Origin: Flavobacterium nitrogenifigens
GTDB lineage: Bacteria; Bacteroidota; Bacteroidia; Flavobacteriales; Flavobacteriaceae
Direction of reading: 5' to 3'
DNA: 64,000 nucleotides
NCBI RefSeq assembly: GCF_003254565.1
Contig: NZ_QJRI01000169.1
Location: 1 to 64,000 of the forward strand
The notes under the pieces were generated by a model that saw nothing but the letters and a program-made list of their open reading frames with translations, was not told the DNA's origin and ran no database searches. Below, piece by piece: positions 55,842 through 64,000 of the stretch. Numbering within the stretch: position 1 is the stretch's first letter; each line of letters opens with the position of its first letter. Made by a program: the position numbers and the translations under genes.

Positions 55842-57001
55842 TAGTATACAACAAACAATTATTAGATAATGAAGTTTTAGCTGATGAAGCAAATGCTTTG
55901 TATAAAGGAGGTTTCATTAGTAAAGAGCAGAAGAAATTTATAGAAAAAGAATTGCCGGTTTTAAAAAGTCAGAATAATATTCTCGTTAGAGTGGGTTTCT
56001 TTTTGCTTGGCTGTTTATTGTACGGCTCAATTTGTGGTGCAATTTCTTTGTTTGGGCTAAGTGCCGAGAATACATTTTTTAAAATCTGCTGTTATATTTT
56101 TGCCGCAGTTGGGTTTGGTGGAGTAGAATTGCTTGCCAATCAGGAGTATCATAATCACGGTTTAGACGATGCTTTTATATTGAATGCACTTTTGTGCTTA
56201 GGAGTGGCAATAGGAATAACAACAGAAGGTTACGAAATGGTAATTGCTTTTTTTGTAGCAGTTGGAGCGCTTTTTATGTTTTTAAGATATTTGCATGTAC
56301 TATCAATGCTCGTGTTCTGTCTTTCTGCAACTGCGTTTTTGTTTTACGGAATGTTTGAATTTGGAGATATCGGAAAAGCTATTTTGCCATTTGTAGCAAT
56401 GATTTTCGCGGGAGTTTTTTATTTTTTGACGAAAAAAATGATGAATCATCTTAGCGAAAGCTATTACTATAACGGGCTATTGTTGGCAAATAGTTTTTGC
56501 TTAGTTTTATTTTATCTTTCTTGTAATTATTTGGTTGTAAGAGAGCTTTCTGCAGAACTTTTAGGAACAGAAGTAAAACCTGGAGCAGATATTCCGTTTG
56601 CGTATTTCTTTTACGCATTTACTTTTGTAGTTCCAGTGCTTTATTTGGTTCAGGCTTTAAAAGCAAAAGATAGAATAATGCTTTGGCTCAGCTTTTTGGC
56701 TATCGCATTTTCAATTTATACCATTCGATTTTATCATTCCGTTTTGCCAATCGAAGTTGCATTAACACTTGGAGGTGTAGTTTTATTTGCAATTGCTTAT
56801 TTTTCAATTAAAAAATTAAAGGAAAAAGAAAGTGGTCTGACCTTTAAACCAGATAGAATTAGCCATTCAGATAACTTATTAAATGCAGAAGCTTTAGTTG
56901 TGGCTTCAACTTTCGGAATGAAACCAGAAGTTAAGACAGACTCTCCAATGGAATTTGGAGGAGGAGGCTTCAGCGGTGGAGGCTCCGACGGAAGTTTTTA
57001 A
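55838..57001 (+). CDS. DUF4401-like membrane protein with Gly-rich tail
   Basis: 387 residues. Its N-terminal segment (ALYKGGFISKEQKKFIEKEL) mirrors the upstream protein, and about ten membrane segments follow. The tail ends in GGGGFSGGGSDGSF. It is coupled to the DUF2157 gene through an ATGA overlap. Both proteins may derive from one ancestral family. Confidence 0.75.
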   Translation: MIVYNKQLLDNEVLADEANALYKGGFISKEQKKFIEKELPVLKSQNNILVRVGFFLLGCLLYGSICGAISLFGLSAENTFFKICCYIFAAVGFGGVELLANQEYHNHGLDDAFILNALLCLGVAIGITTEGYEMVIAFFVAVGALFMFLRYLHVLSMLVFCLSATAFLFYGMFEFGDIGKAILPFVAMIFAGVFYFLTKKMMNHLSESYYYNGLLLANSFCLVLFYLSCNYLVVRELSAELLGTEVKPGADIPFAYFFYAFTFVVPVLYLVQALKAKDRIMLWLSFLAIAFSIYTIRFYHSVLPIEVALTLGGVVLFAIAYFSIKKLKEKESGLTFKPDRISHSDNLLNAEALVVASTFGMKPEVKTDSPMEFGGGGFSGGGSDGSF

Positions 57002-57066
57002 GTTTAATTATGAATTATGAGTTGAGCGCTAATTTGAATTAAAATTAGACTTGACGTAGAAATATA

Positions 57067-57100
57067 AAAGCCTGAAATTATTTGTATAATTTCAGGCTTT
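57067..57100. terminator. Bidirectional terminator between the membrane-protein pair and ytxJ
   Basis: AAAGCCTGAAATTAT / ATAATTTCAGGCTTT form a perfect 15-bp stem with a 4-nt loop. Around it a second, outer inverted repeat pairs TTATGAATTATGAGTT (57008-57023) with its exact complement at 57141-57156. Confidence 0.82.
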
Positions 57101-57178
57101 ATAATTTTTAAATTTTGTGTAGTGATTAAGTTGAGTAATTAACTCATAATTCATAACTCATAATTTATAACTGATAAC

Positions 57179-57568
57179 TTAGATCTTGCTTTTCAATGCT
57201 TCAGCATCAATATCGCTGTGTGAAACATCGTAAACTGCTTTTCCGTTTTTGATTAAAATCAATTGAGGAGATTCGTGATATACTCCAAATTTGCTTGCAA
57301 TTTCGTTTGAAATATCTCTATTTGCGATTAAATCTAAAAAGTACGGATCAACTGCTTCTTCGAGATCAAATTCTCTTTCAAATTGTTTTAAAGCCATTCG
57401 GCTGATACTGCATCTTGTGCTGTGTTTAAAAATGACAACTGGTTTTTCATTAGAAATAGCTTCGATTTCCATTAATTGAAGCATGTCTGTTAATTCTGTC
57501 CAGTTTACTTTGCTTTTTGCGGCTTCTGAGTTCTCTGAACTTCCGAAGATTGAATTGAAAAAACTCAT
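57179..57568 (-). CDS. ytxJ: Bacillithiol-system redox protein YtxJ-like
   Basis: 129 residues, a thioredoxin-like fold with a single cysteine in KHSTRCSISRMALKQF, as in YtxJ. PQLILIKNGKAV is the cis-Pro strand and helix. YtxJ proteins are associated with bacillithiol-based redox control; Flavobacteriia are known to encode it. The first 25 residues are low-complexity (SSENSEAAKSK). Confidence 0.88.
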   Translation of the reverse strand: MSFFNSIFGSSENSEAAKSKVNWTELTDMLQLMEIEAISNEKPVVIFKHSTRCSISRMALKQFEREFDLEEAVDPYFLDLIANRDISNEIASKFGVYHESPQLILIKNGKAVYDVSHSDIDAEALKSKI

Positions 57569-57774
57569 ATTTGACTTGATTTATGACTTTTTGACGTGTT
57601 AAAATAAAGGAATTTTAATTTTTAACGACATTTTGTCTGTTTTTTTGCTATGGAATATAATTTGAATATTTGAATGCAAAGTTAAATTATTTGAGTTAAA
57701 AAAGTACCTCAATAAATCGTAACTTTAATCTTATAAATTGTCAAACAAATAAAATCAATCAAAATCGTAAAAAT

Positions 57775-60372
57775 ATGAATATAAATAAGTTTACTATTAA
57801 ATCGCAAGAAGCCATTCAGTTGTCGCAACAATTAGCGCAGCGAAATGGCCAGCAGCAAATTGAAAATGAACACATTTTCAAAGCCATTTTTGAAGTTGAC
57901 GAAAACGTAGCGCCATTTATTTTGAAAAAATTGAATGTAAATGTGCCTTTGTTTTTACAAATTTTAGACAGTACAATTCAGAGTTTTCCAAAAGTTTCTG
58001 GAGGAGATGTTATGCTTTCCAGAGATGCTAATAAAGCTTTGAATGAAGCTGAAATCATTGCACAAAAAATGAACGACGAATACGTTTCGATCGAGCATTT
58101 AATTTTAGCCATTTTTGACTCAAAAAGTAAAGTTTCTCAGATTTTAAAAGATCAAGGAGTTACGGGAAAAGGTCTGAAAGCTGCCATTGAAGAATTAAGA
58201 AAAGGTGAACGAGTAACTTCGGCTTCAGCGGAAGAAACCTATAATTCGCTTAATAAATTCGCTAAAAACTTAAACGAACTAGCACGTACAGGAAAACTAG
58301 ATCCAGTAATTGGTCGTGATGAAGAAATTCGTCGTGTATTGCAGATTCTGACTCGTAGAACAAAAAACAACCCAATGCTTATTGGTGAACCTGGAGTTGG
58401 TAAAACGGCAATTGCAGAAGGTTTAGCGCACAGAATTGTGGACGGAGACGTTCCAGAAAACTTAAAAGATAAAATCGTTTTCTCATTAGATATGGGAGCT
58501 TTGATTGCCGGAGCGAAATATAAAGGAGAATTTGAAGAACGTTTGAAATCGGTTGTAAAAGAAGTTACAGCTGCAGAAGGTGATATCGTTTTGTTTATTG
58601 ATGAGATTCATACGCTTGTAGGAGCGGGTGGAGGTGAAGGCGCAATGGATGCGGCTAATATCTTGAAACCAGCTTTGGCTCGTGGTGAGTTAAGAGCAAT
58701 TGGAGCTACAACTTTAGATGAATATCAAAAATATTTTGAGAAAGATAAAGCGCTTGAAAGACGTTTCCAAAAAGTATTAATCGACGAACCAGATACAGAA
58801 AGCGCGATTTCGATTCTTCGTGGAATTAAAGAGAAATACGAAACGCACCATAAAGTTCAGATTAAAGACGAAGCGATTATCGCGGCTGTAGAACTTTCAC
58901 AGCGTTACATTACCAATCGTTTCTTACCAGATAAAGCGATCGACTTAATGGACGAAGCAGCTTCTAAACTGCGTATGGAAATCAATTCAAAACCTGAAGA
59001 GTTAGATGTTTTGGATCGTAAAATCATGCAGTTGGAAATCGAAATCGAAGCCATCAAACGTGAAAAAGAAGAAAGCAAGCTGAAAATTTTAGGAATGGAA
59101 TTGGCCAACCTGAAAGAAGAGCGAAACGAAATCTACGCAAAATGGAAACAGGAAAAAGATATTGTTGACGGAATTCAGGCTGTAAAACATGAAATAGAAG
59201 ACTTTAAATACGAAGCGGAACGTGCAGAACGTGAAGGCGATTACGGAAAAGTAGCAGAAATCCGTTACGGAAAAATAAAAGAAGCGCAGGAACGTCAGGA
59301 AACTTTGCAAAAACAATTGCTAGAATTCCAATCTGGAAATTCTTTGATCAAAGAAGAAGTTACTAGAGAAGATATCGCAGAAGTTGTAGCAAAATGGACT
59401 GGAATTCCAGTTACCAAAATGCTTCAGACAGAAAGAGAAAAACTATTGCATTTGGAAGACGAATTACACAAACGAGTAGTAGGTCAGGAAGAAGCGATAG
59501 AAGCGGTGAGTGACGCCGTTCGTAGAAGCCGTGCAGGTTTACAGGATATGAAAAAACCTGTTGGGTCATTCTTATTCTTAGGAACAACCGGAGTTGGTAA
59601 AACAGAGCTGGCAAAAGCTTTGGCTGAATATCTTTTTGATGATGAAAATGCTATGACTCGTATCGATATGAGTGAATACCAAGAGCGTCACAGTGTGAGC
59701 CGTTTAGTTGGTGCGCCTCCAGGATATGTAGGTTATGATGAAGGAGGTCAGTTAACAGAAGCTGTTCGAAGAAAACCTTATTCTGTTGTATTGTTAGACG
59801 AGATCGAAAAAGCGCATCCAGATACTTTCAATATTTTATTGCAAGTTCTAGATGAAGGACGTTTAACAGACAACAAAGGTCGTTTGGCCGATTTTAGAAA
59901 TACGATTATTATTATGACCTCAAATATGGGTAGTAATATTATTCAGGAGAAATTTGAAAACCTAAAAGGAAGTGTTGAAGCTGCAACAGAAGCTGCTAAA
60001 AACGAAGTTTTAGGGTTATTAAAACAAACTGTTCGTCCTGAGTTTATCAACCGTATCGATGAGATTGTAATGTTTACACCGCTTACGGTAGAGAACATCT
60101 CGAGAATCGTAAACTTACAGTTGAAGAGTGTTACCAAAATGCTGGCTCTGCAAGGCATTACTATGGATGCAACTCCAGAAGCTATTGCGTATTTGGCTGA
60201 CAAAGGTTACGATCCACATTTTGGCGCAAGACCTGTAAAACGTGTGGTTCAGAGAGAAGTTTTAAATCAATTGTCAAAAGAAATTTTGGCAGGAAATATT
60301 ACAACAGACAGCATCATTTTGTTAGATGCTTTCGATGGCAAACTGGTTTTTAGAAACCAGACAGTTAAATAA
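57775..60372 (+). CDS. clpB: ATP-dependent disaggregase ClpB
   Basis: 865 residues. A Clp-N domain (1-145) is followed by NBD1 with Walker [14 protein letters not shown] and Walker [15 protein letters not shown], the coiled-coil M domain (about 400-525), NBD2 with [15 protein letters not shown] and [13 protein letters not shown], and the C-terminal D2-small domain (about 760-865). It resolves protein aggregates with DnaK. No heat-shock sigma promoter is recognisable, which is expected in this phylum. Confidence 0.97.
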   Translation: MNINKFTIKSQEAIQLSQQLAQRNGQQQIENEHIFKAIFEVDENVAPFILKKLNVNVPLFLQILDSTIQSFPKVSGGDVMLSRDANKALNEAEIIAQKMNDEYVSIEHLILAIFDSKSKVSQILKDQGVTGKGLKAAIEELRKGERVTSASAEETYNSLNKFAKNLNELARTGKLDPVIGRDEEIRRVLQILTRRTKNNPMLIGEPGVGKTAIAEGLAHRIVDGDVPENLKDKIVFSLDMGALIAGAKYKGEFEERLKSVVKEVTAAEGDIVLFIDEIHTLVGAGGGEGAMDAANILKPALARGELRAIGATTLDEYQKYFEKDKALERRFQKVLIDEPDTESAISILRGIKEKYETHHKVQIKDEAIIAAVELSQRYITNRFLPDKAIDLMDEAASKLRMEINSKPEELDVLDRKIMQLEIEIEAIKREKEESKLKILGMELANLKEERNEIYAKWKQEKDIVDGIQAVKHEIEDFKYEAERAEREGDYGKVAEIRYGKIKEAQERQETLQKQLLEFQSGNSLIKEEVTREDIAEVVAKWTGIPVTKMLQTEREKLLHLEDELHKRVVGQEEAIEAVSDAVRRSRAGLQDMKKPVGSFLFLGTTGVGKTELAKALAEYLFDDENAMTRIDMSEYQERHSVSRLVGAPPGYVGYDEGGQLTEAVRRKPYSVVLLDEIEKAHPDTFNILLQVLDEGRLTDNKGRLADFRNTIIIMTSNMGSNIIQEKFENLKGSVEAATEAAKNEVLGLLKQTVRPEFINRIDEIVMFTPLTVENISRIVNLQLKSVTKMLALQGITMDATPEAIAYLADKGYDPHFGARPVKRVVQREVLNQLSKEILAGNITTDSIILLDAFDGKLVFRNQTVK

Positions 60373-60393
60373 TTATTTTTTTAGTTAATCTTG

Positions 60394-60430
60394 AAAAAGC
60401 ATCAGTGTTAAAAGCTGATGCTTTTTTTTT
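60394..60430 (+). terminator. Intrinsic terminator of clpB
   Basis: AAAAAGCATCAG / CTGATGCTTTTT form a 12-bp stem followed by nine T residues. Confidence 0.9.
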
Positions 60431-60542
60431 GCTCAAAATTCTGAAACTTTTCGCCTAATTCGTATAACAAGATATTTTCAAAAAAGAATCAATTTTAAAT
60501 AAATAAAAATCAGCAAATTATTAATTTAAAAATCTCAAAATC

Positions 60543-60662
60543 ATGAACAATATTTTCAGAGGATTATTAGCAGGATATGGAGCTAAGAAGTTAGGTGGAG
60601 GCTGTTTCGGAACTATTATAGTTTTTATTATTCTGTGGGTTCTTTTAGGACAATGCAGTTAG
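60543..60662 (+). CDS. Small single-pass membrane protein, 39 residues
   Basis: It starts MNNIFRGLLAGYGAKKLGGG and ends in a hydrophobic helix TIIVFIILWVLLGQ. The N-terminal half is amphipathic and glycine-rich. It starts 170 bases after clpB, beyond its terminator. It looks like a real small protein, with a clear hydrophobic segment and an A-rich region before the ATG. The function is unknown. Confidence 0.6.
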   Translation: MNNIFRGLLAGYGAKKLGGGCFGTIIVFIILWVLLGQCS

Positions 60663-60770
60663 ATTTCATCTACAGAAAAATACGAATAAAAAGAAAAATT
60701 TTGATGCTCTAATATTGGGCAGATTAAGTCAAAATGTCTAGATTCGCATCACTAAAAATAAATTTTAAAA

Positions 60771-61655
60771 ATGGCTTCAGGTTTTTTTGTTCTATTAGAT
60801 GATATCGCAGCAATTATGGATGATGTTGCAGTAATGAGTAAAGTTGCTGCAAAGAAAACTGCTGGAATTCTTGGTGACGATTTAGCTGTAAATGCAGAAA
60901 AAGCTTCTGGGTTTGCATCCTCACGAGAATTGCCTGTTTTATGGGCAATTAGTAAAGGTTCTTTACTCAATAAAATTATTATTCTACCAATTGCATTTTT
61001 GCTAAGTGCTTTTTTACCAATTGCAATCATAATAATTTTAGTGCTTGGGGGATTATTTTTAGCTTATGAAGGAGCTGAAAAAATTTATGAATTTGTTTTT
61101 CCACATAAACACGATGAGTCAGAAGGGATTACAGACGAAGCTCTTACCGAAGAGCAAATTCTAGAGCTTGAAAAAGGAAAAATAAAATCAGCAATCGTAA
61201 CCGACTTTATATTATCTGTAGAAATCGTAATTATTGCGTTAGGAACAGTTATAGAAGAACCGTTAATACAACAAATTGTTGTAACGTCTATAATTGCATT
61301 GGTTGCAACAATAGGAGTTTACGGAATTGTAGCTCTGATTGTCAGAATGGATGAAGCGGGGTATAAGCTTATAAAATTTAGTAAAAGCGAAAAAAGTCCA
61401 TCAAGATTTATTGGAAATTTATTAGTTAAAGCACTTCCATTGGTTATAAAAGGCTTGACGGTAGTTGGAACAATTGCATTGCTTTTAGTTGCAGGCGGAA
61501 TATTTGTACATTATATTCCATTTTTTCACCATTTGTCAGAAGAAATTAAAATCCCTTCAATTATCAAAGAATTTACAGTTGGATTAGCTTTAGGACTAGT
61601 AGTTTTACTGTTTGTGAATCTTTTCAAAAAGATTTTTAAAAAGAAAACGGCTTAA
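60771..61655 (+). CDS. DUF808 family inner-membrane protein (YedI-like)
   Basis: 294 residues. The typical start MASGFFVLLDDIAAIMDDVAVMSKVAAKKTAGILGDDLAVNA (span 1-42) is present, followed by ELPVLWAISKGSLLNK and about six membrane segments. DUF808 proteins are found in many bacteria; the role is unknown. Confidence 0.93.
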   Translation: MASGFFVLLDDIAAIMDDVAVMSKVAAKKTAGILGDDLAVNAEKASGFASSRELPVLWAISKGSLLNKIIILPIAFLLSAFLPIAIIIILVLGGLFLAYEGAEKIYEFVFPHKHDESEGITDEALTEEQILELEKGKIKSAIVTDFILSVEIVIIALGTVIEEPLIQQIVVTSIIALVATIGVYGIVALIVRMDEAGYKLIKFSKSEKSPSRFIGNLLVKALPLVIKGLTVVGTIALLLVAGGIFVHYIPFFHHLSEEIKIPSIIKEFTVGLALGLVVLLFVNLFKKIFKKKTA

Positions 61656-61683
61656 ATACAACTTCAATCAATATACTTTAAAA

Positions 61684-61710
61684 ACATCAGTTTAAGACTG
61701 GTGTTTTTTT
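61684..61710 (+). terminator. Intrinsic terminator of the DUF808 gene
   Basis: ACATCAGT / ACTGGTGT (one G-T pair) with a 5-nt loop and seven T residues. Confidence 0.8.
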
Positions 61711-61748
61711 GTTTTAGAAGCATATCAATTCGTTTCCAAAAGCACATT

Positions 61749-61820
61749 TAGTCCCGCTCTCCGTTAAATCTTTTTCCTGCTAAAGGAGCAGGAAAAAGGA
61801 TATCACTTCGATCGGGGCTA
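61749..61820. repeat. Interspersed palindromic element with nested stems
   Basis: The inner stem TTTTTCCTGCT / AGCAGGAAAAA is perfect (11 bp, loop of 5). Outer ends TAGTCCCG and CGGGGCTA pair with one mismatch. The sequence GGATATCACTTCGATCGGGG resembles a dispersed element common in Flavobacterium intergenic DNA. It fills part of the 340-base gap before the lipoprotein gene; the rest is AT-rich without a gene. Confidence 0.75.
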
Positions 61821-61997
61821 GCGAGAAATTTTTTATTTTCATAAGAAATAAAAGTAATTTTTAAATATTTTTTTATAAAATAAATTGTTGATTTATAGTT
61901 GTTTAATAAATAGTTGAAACTTTTTAACATTTTTTATAAGCAACCTTTATAACCAAGGCACATCTTCATAGTAATTAACAATTAATTATTATTTTAT

Positions 61998-62417
61998 ATG
62001 AAAAGTTTTAGATTAAAAACAGTTTTAGTAGTATTATTTTTATCAATTGGATTTGTTTCATGCAGTAACGACGATGATAAAGATCAAACACCAGCTCCAA
62101 CTCCAACTACAAAGGCAGCTCTAGTTACAGAAATTAAAGGACCAGCGACAGGAAAAGTAAATGATGAACTAAGCTACGATGTGACTTATACAGTTGATAA
62201 TGCTTGTGCAGAATTTGATAAAATTTCAGAAGTAACAATTGGATCTGTAAAAGGTTTGCAAGTAATTGCAAAATATCCGTCAGAAGTTTGTACGTTGCAA
62301 GTGCCTGAACCAAAGAAAACAGTTTATAAATTTAAAGCAACTGCAAAAGGAACTTTCGAAATTAAATTCAAAAAATCAGAAACTGAATTCTTAACTCAGA
62401 AAGTTGTAATCGAATAA
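61998..62417 (+). CDS. Small lipoprotein of unknown function
   Basis: 139 residues. The signal peptide ends in a lipobox (GFVSC). An acidic SNDDDKD linker, then Pro/Thr repeats (PAPTPTT), precede a beta-rich domain with two cysteines (C in DNACAEF and EVCTLQ). It is probably surface- or periplasm-exposed; the SNDDD sequence after Cys resembles the acidic lipoprotein export signals described in Bacteroidota. The beta domain resembles an immunoglobulin-like fold, with low certainty. Confidence 0.75.
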   Translation: MKSFRLKTVLVVLFLSIGFVSCSNDDDKDQTPAPTPTTKAALVTEIKGPATGKVNDELSYDVTYTVDNACAEFDKISEVTIGSVKGLQVIAKYPSEVCTLQVPEPKKTVYKFKATAKGTFEIKFKKSETEFLTQKVVIE

Positions 62418-62559
62418 CAACTATTTTTAGTTGATATTTTTTTAGGTTGAAAAACCATTTTGCAAAGGTTTAATTTTAAGCTAATGTAAAGTGGTTTTTT
62501 AAATTTTGATTAAATTGTAAGAATTTTTAATTCTGAAAAACAATGCTAATTAAATTGAT

Positions 62560-62592
62560 TTGAAATAGATGTGGTTTTTTTTCTTACATTTG
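62560..62592 (+). promoter_or_regulatory. Putative promoter of the 38-residue / DUF6169 pair
   Basis: TACATTTG at 62585-62592 with TTG at 62560 (22-nt spacer); the ATG is 21 nt downstream. Confidence 0.45.
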
Positions 62593-62613
62593 TATTTGAA
62601 ATCAAAAACAATC

Positions 62614-62730
62614 ATGGAAAAAACAATAATCATAAAGCCAGATGCTAAGACAATTTCTGTTCTTAAAAAAATGGTTGATTTAAAAGAAGAACATCGAAAA
62701 GAAGTTATAGCAAGATTAAAGAAAAAATAG
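62614..62730 (+). CDS. Small basic helical protein, 38 residues
   Basis: It starts MEKTIIIKPDAKTISVLKKM and ends ARLKKK. The strand-helix pattern with a Lys/Glu-rich helix recalls small ribbon- or helix-type partner proteins. It is 10 bases before the DUF6169 gene and shares its promoter, so they are probably a functional pair. The function is unknown. Confidence 0.6.
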   Translation: MEKTIIIKPDAKTISVLKKMVDLKEEHRKEVIARLKKK

Positions 62731-62740
62731 TATTTCTTTT

Positions 62741-63214
62741 ATGTATCAATATATTCAAGAAGAGGGTTTATACCCTCTTTTTTATTTTACAACAAAACAT
62801 GGATTAGAATATTTTGTCAGTTTTCATAAAATGGATTTTGATAGTATTTTTTTTGAAAAATTATATTCAGTGGATTTTTATGAAGCTAATAATCAAAAGT
62901 TCTTTAATGATCCTTTAATAGAAATTACGATAACTAATATCATCAATAATTATTTTAAAGATAACCCAGATATAATATTGAATTATGTTTGTGACAGTGT
63001 TGACTTTAAGCAAGATTTCAGACAAAAATTATTTGATAAATGGTATAAAAACACTTCGAATAATGAATTTTCTAAAGTTAATTTTCAGTATAAGCTTGAA
63101 CATGAAAAGATGATTTATCATTTGAGTTTTATTTTTAAAACAGAATTTTATAATCTACAAGAGATTGTTGAAGAAGTTAACTCACTATTAAAAGAGTTTT
63201 CGAATTTTAAATAA
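62741..63214 (+). CDS. DUF6169-like protein
   Basis: 157 residues. The N-terminus YQYIQEEGLYPLFYFTTKHGLEYFVSF and the FYLQEI-like C-terminal helix match what I remember of DUF6169, a Bacteroidota family. It has no signal peptide and is rich in Phe, Tyr and Asn. A toxin-like or stress role has not been shown; the short gene ahead suggests a two-gene unit. Confidence 0.65.
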   Translation: MYQYIQEEGLYPLFYFTTKHGLEYFVSFHKMDFDSIFFEKLYSVDFYEANNQKFFNDPLIEITITNIINNYFKDNPDIILNYVCDSVDFKQDFRQKLFDKWYKNTSNNEFSKVNFQYKLEHEKMIYHLSFIFKTEFYNLQEIVEEVNSLLKEFSNFK

Positions 63215-63247
63215 ATGTTGTTGATTTGAAGAAGGTTTTTCTTCGTT

Positions 63248-63277
63248 TTGCCATTCCTTTAAAAAGTATTATTTTTG
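63248..63277 (+). promoter_or_regulatory. Putative promoter of the amidohydrolase gene
   Basis: TTG at 63248, a 19-nt spacer and TATTTTTG at 63270-63277; the start codon is 19 nt downstream. A very good match to the phylum consensus. Confidence 0.7.
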
Positions 63278-63296
63278 CACTCTTAAATTTTATGTC

Positions 63297-64000
63297 ATGG
63301 CGAAAAGAAAGTATAAAATATCGGTTATTCAGTTAAATCTGAATGATGTTGCCGAAAATAATCTTAAAAAATGTATCAGCTGGGTAAGAGATGCTGCAAG
63401 TCAAGGAGCAGAAGTTATCTTATTGCCTGAATTATATAGCAGTCATTATTTTTGTCAAAGTGAAGATGTAGAGAATTTTGCATTAGCAGAACCACTTTAC
63501 AGTACTTCATTTATTGCATTCAGCGAATTGGCAAAAGAATTAGGAGTTGTAATTATTGTTCCTTTCTTTGAGAAAAGAATGGCAGGGATTTATCATAACA
63601 GTGCTTATATCATTGACACTGATGGAACTGAAGCAGGTTTATACCGTAAAATGCATATTCCAGACGATCCTCATTTCTATGAAAAATTCTATTTCACACC
63701 AGGTGATTTAGGTTTCCAGGCAATCGAAACAAAAAAAGGAACTGTTGGAACATTAATCTGCTGGGATCAATGGTATCCAGAAGCGGCTCGTATTACAGCG
63801 CTTAAAGGAGCAGAGGTTTTATTTTATCCAACAGCAATTGGATGGCATCCTAAAGAAAAAGAGCAATATGGAGAAAATCAATACGGAGCTTGGATGAACG
63901 TAATGAAAGGCCATGCGGTTGCAAATGGAGTTTTCGTTGCAGCAGCGAACAGAATCGGTTTAGAAAAATACCTTGAAGGAACAGAAGGAATTCAATTCTG
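63297..64000 (+). CDS. aguB: N-carbamoylputrescine amidohydrolase, 5' part (carbon-nitrogen hydrolase)
   Basis: 234 codons are in the window and the 3' end lies beyond it. The nitrilase-fold triad is visible: E in VILLPELYSSHYF, K in GLYRKMHIPDDP and C in GTLICWDQWYPEAAR. WHPKEKEQYGENQYGAW is typical of N-carbamoylputrescine amidase, which makes putrescine from agmatine-derived carbamoylputrescine. An agmatine deiminase gene would be expected next but cannot be seen. Confidence 0.93.
   Translation, partial: MAKRKYKISVIQLNLNDVAENNLKKCISWVRDAASQGAEVILLPELYSSHYFCQSEDVENFALAEPLYSTSFIAFSELAKELGVVIIVPFFEKRMAGIYHNSAYIIDTDGTEAGLYRKMHIPDDPHFYEKFYFTPGDLGFQAIETKKGTVGTLICWDQWYPEAARITALKGAEVLFYPTAIGWHPKEKEQYGENQYGAWMNVMKGHAVANGVFVAAANRIGLEKYLEGTEGIQF

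Overview
The window looks like a chromosomal segment of a Flavobacterium species (Bacteroidota). The DNA is AT-rich. Start codons follow A-rich stretches rather than Shine-Dalgarno sites. The promoters that can be seen carry the Bacteroidota -7 motif TAnnTTTG with a TTG about 16-23 nt upstream. Gene content agrees: a type IX secretion (T9SS) adhesin with a PorP/SprF-like partner, FabV as enoyl reductase, an omega-type RNA polymerase subunit between bamD and coaBC, a carbamoyltransferase that acts on acylated ornithine, and families found mostly in this phylum (DUF4835, DUF6913, DUF3575, DUF6169). I saw no rRNA, tRNA, CRISPR array, prophage or intact insertion sequence.

Layout. 1-4.9 kb: the end of a repeat-built T9SS adhesin, its PorP/SprF-like barrel and an OmpA-type protein. 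5-9.6 kb: ligA, a YhhN-like membrane protein, and a 5'-nucleotidase split into two genes. 9.6-19.2 kb: housekeeping genes (dapA, bamD, omega, coaBC, recN, fabV, a glycosyltransferase, coaE). 19.3-21.6 kb: a two-component system. 21.6-25.8 kb: the most unusual region. A palindromic repeat is followed by a promoter, a 27-codon leader ORF and an attenuator-like set of exclusive hairpins, then an overlapping operon of an unknown very basic protein, RtcB RNA ligase, the release-factor homologue PrfH and a TPR protein. This looks like a ribosome or RNA damage-repair operon under leader control. 25.8-39 kb: mostly minus-strand housekeeping genes (thioesterase, miaA, ion channel, DnaQ/GIY-YIG fusion, yggS, hydroxyacyl-CoA dehydrogenase, oxidoreductase, Fic, smpB), with pcm, a barrel protein and a VF530-type protein on the plus strand.

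41.7-53.5 kb is one long arginine/proline cluster: GNAT acetyltransferase, argG, argC, argD, proA, proB, an argF-like gene, argB, an M20 deacylase and argH. Together these convert glutamate through acylated intermediates to arginine, and through glutamyl phosphate to proline. It is preceded by a probably leaderless 28-codon peptide ORF with two CGG arginine codons inside a multi-helix RNA. Most of its longer spacers hold palindromes or interspersed repeats, and one holds a GxxExxY gene broken by a stop codon between inverted repeats. 53.5-64 kb: a pectate lyase with a GalR/LacI-like operator, two membrane proteins, ytxJ, clpB, small proteins, a DUF808 protein, a lipoprotein, a DUF6169 pair, and the start of an N-carbamoylputrescine amidohydrolase.

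Functions are called by reading motifs. No database search was run, and family names come from memory of the families.
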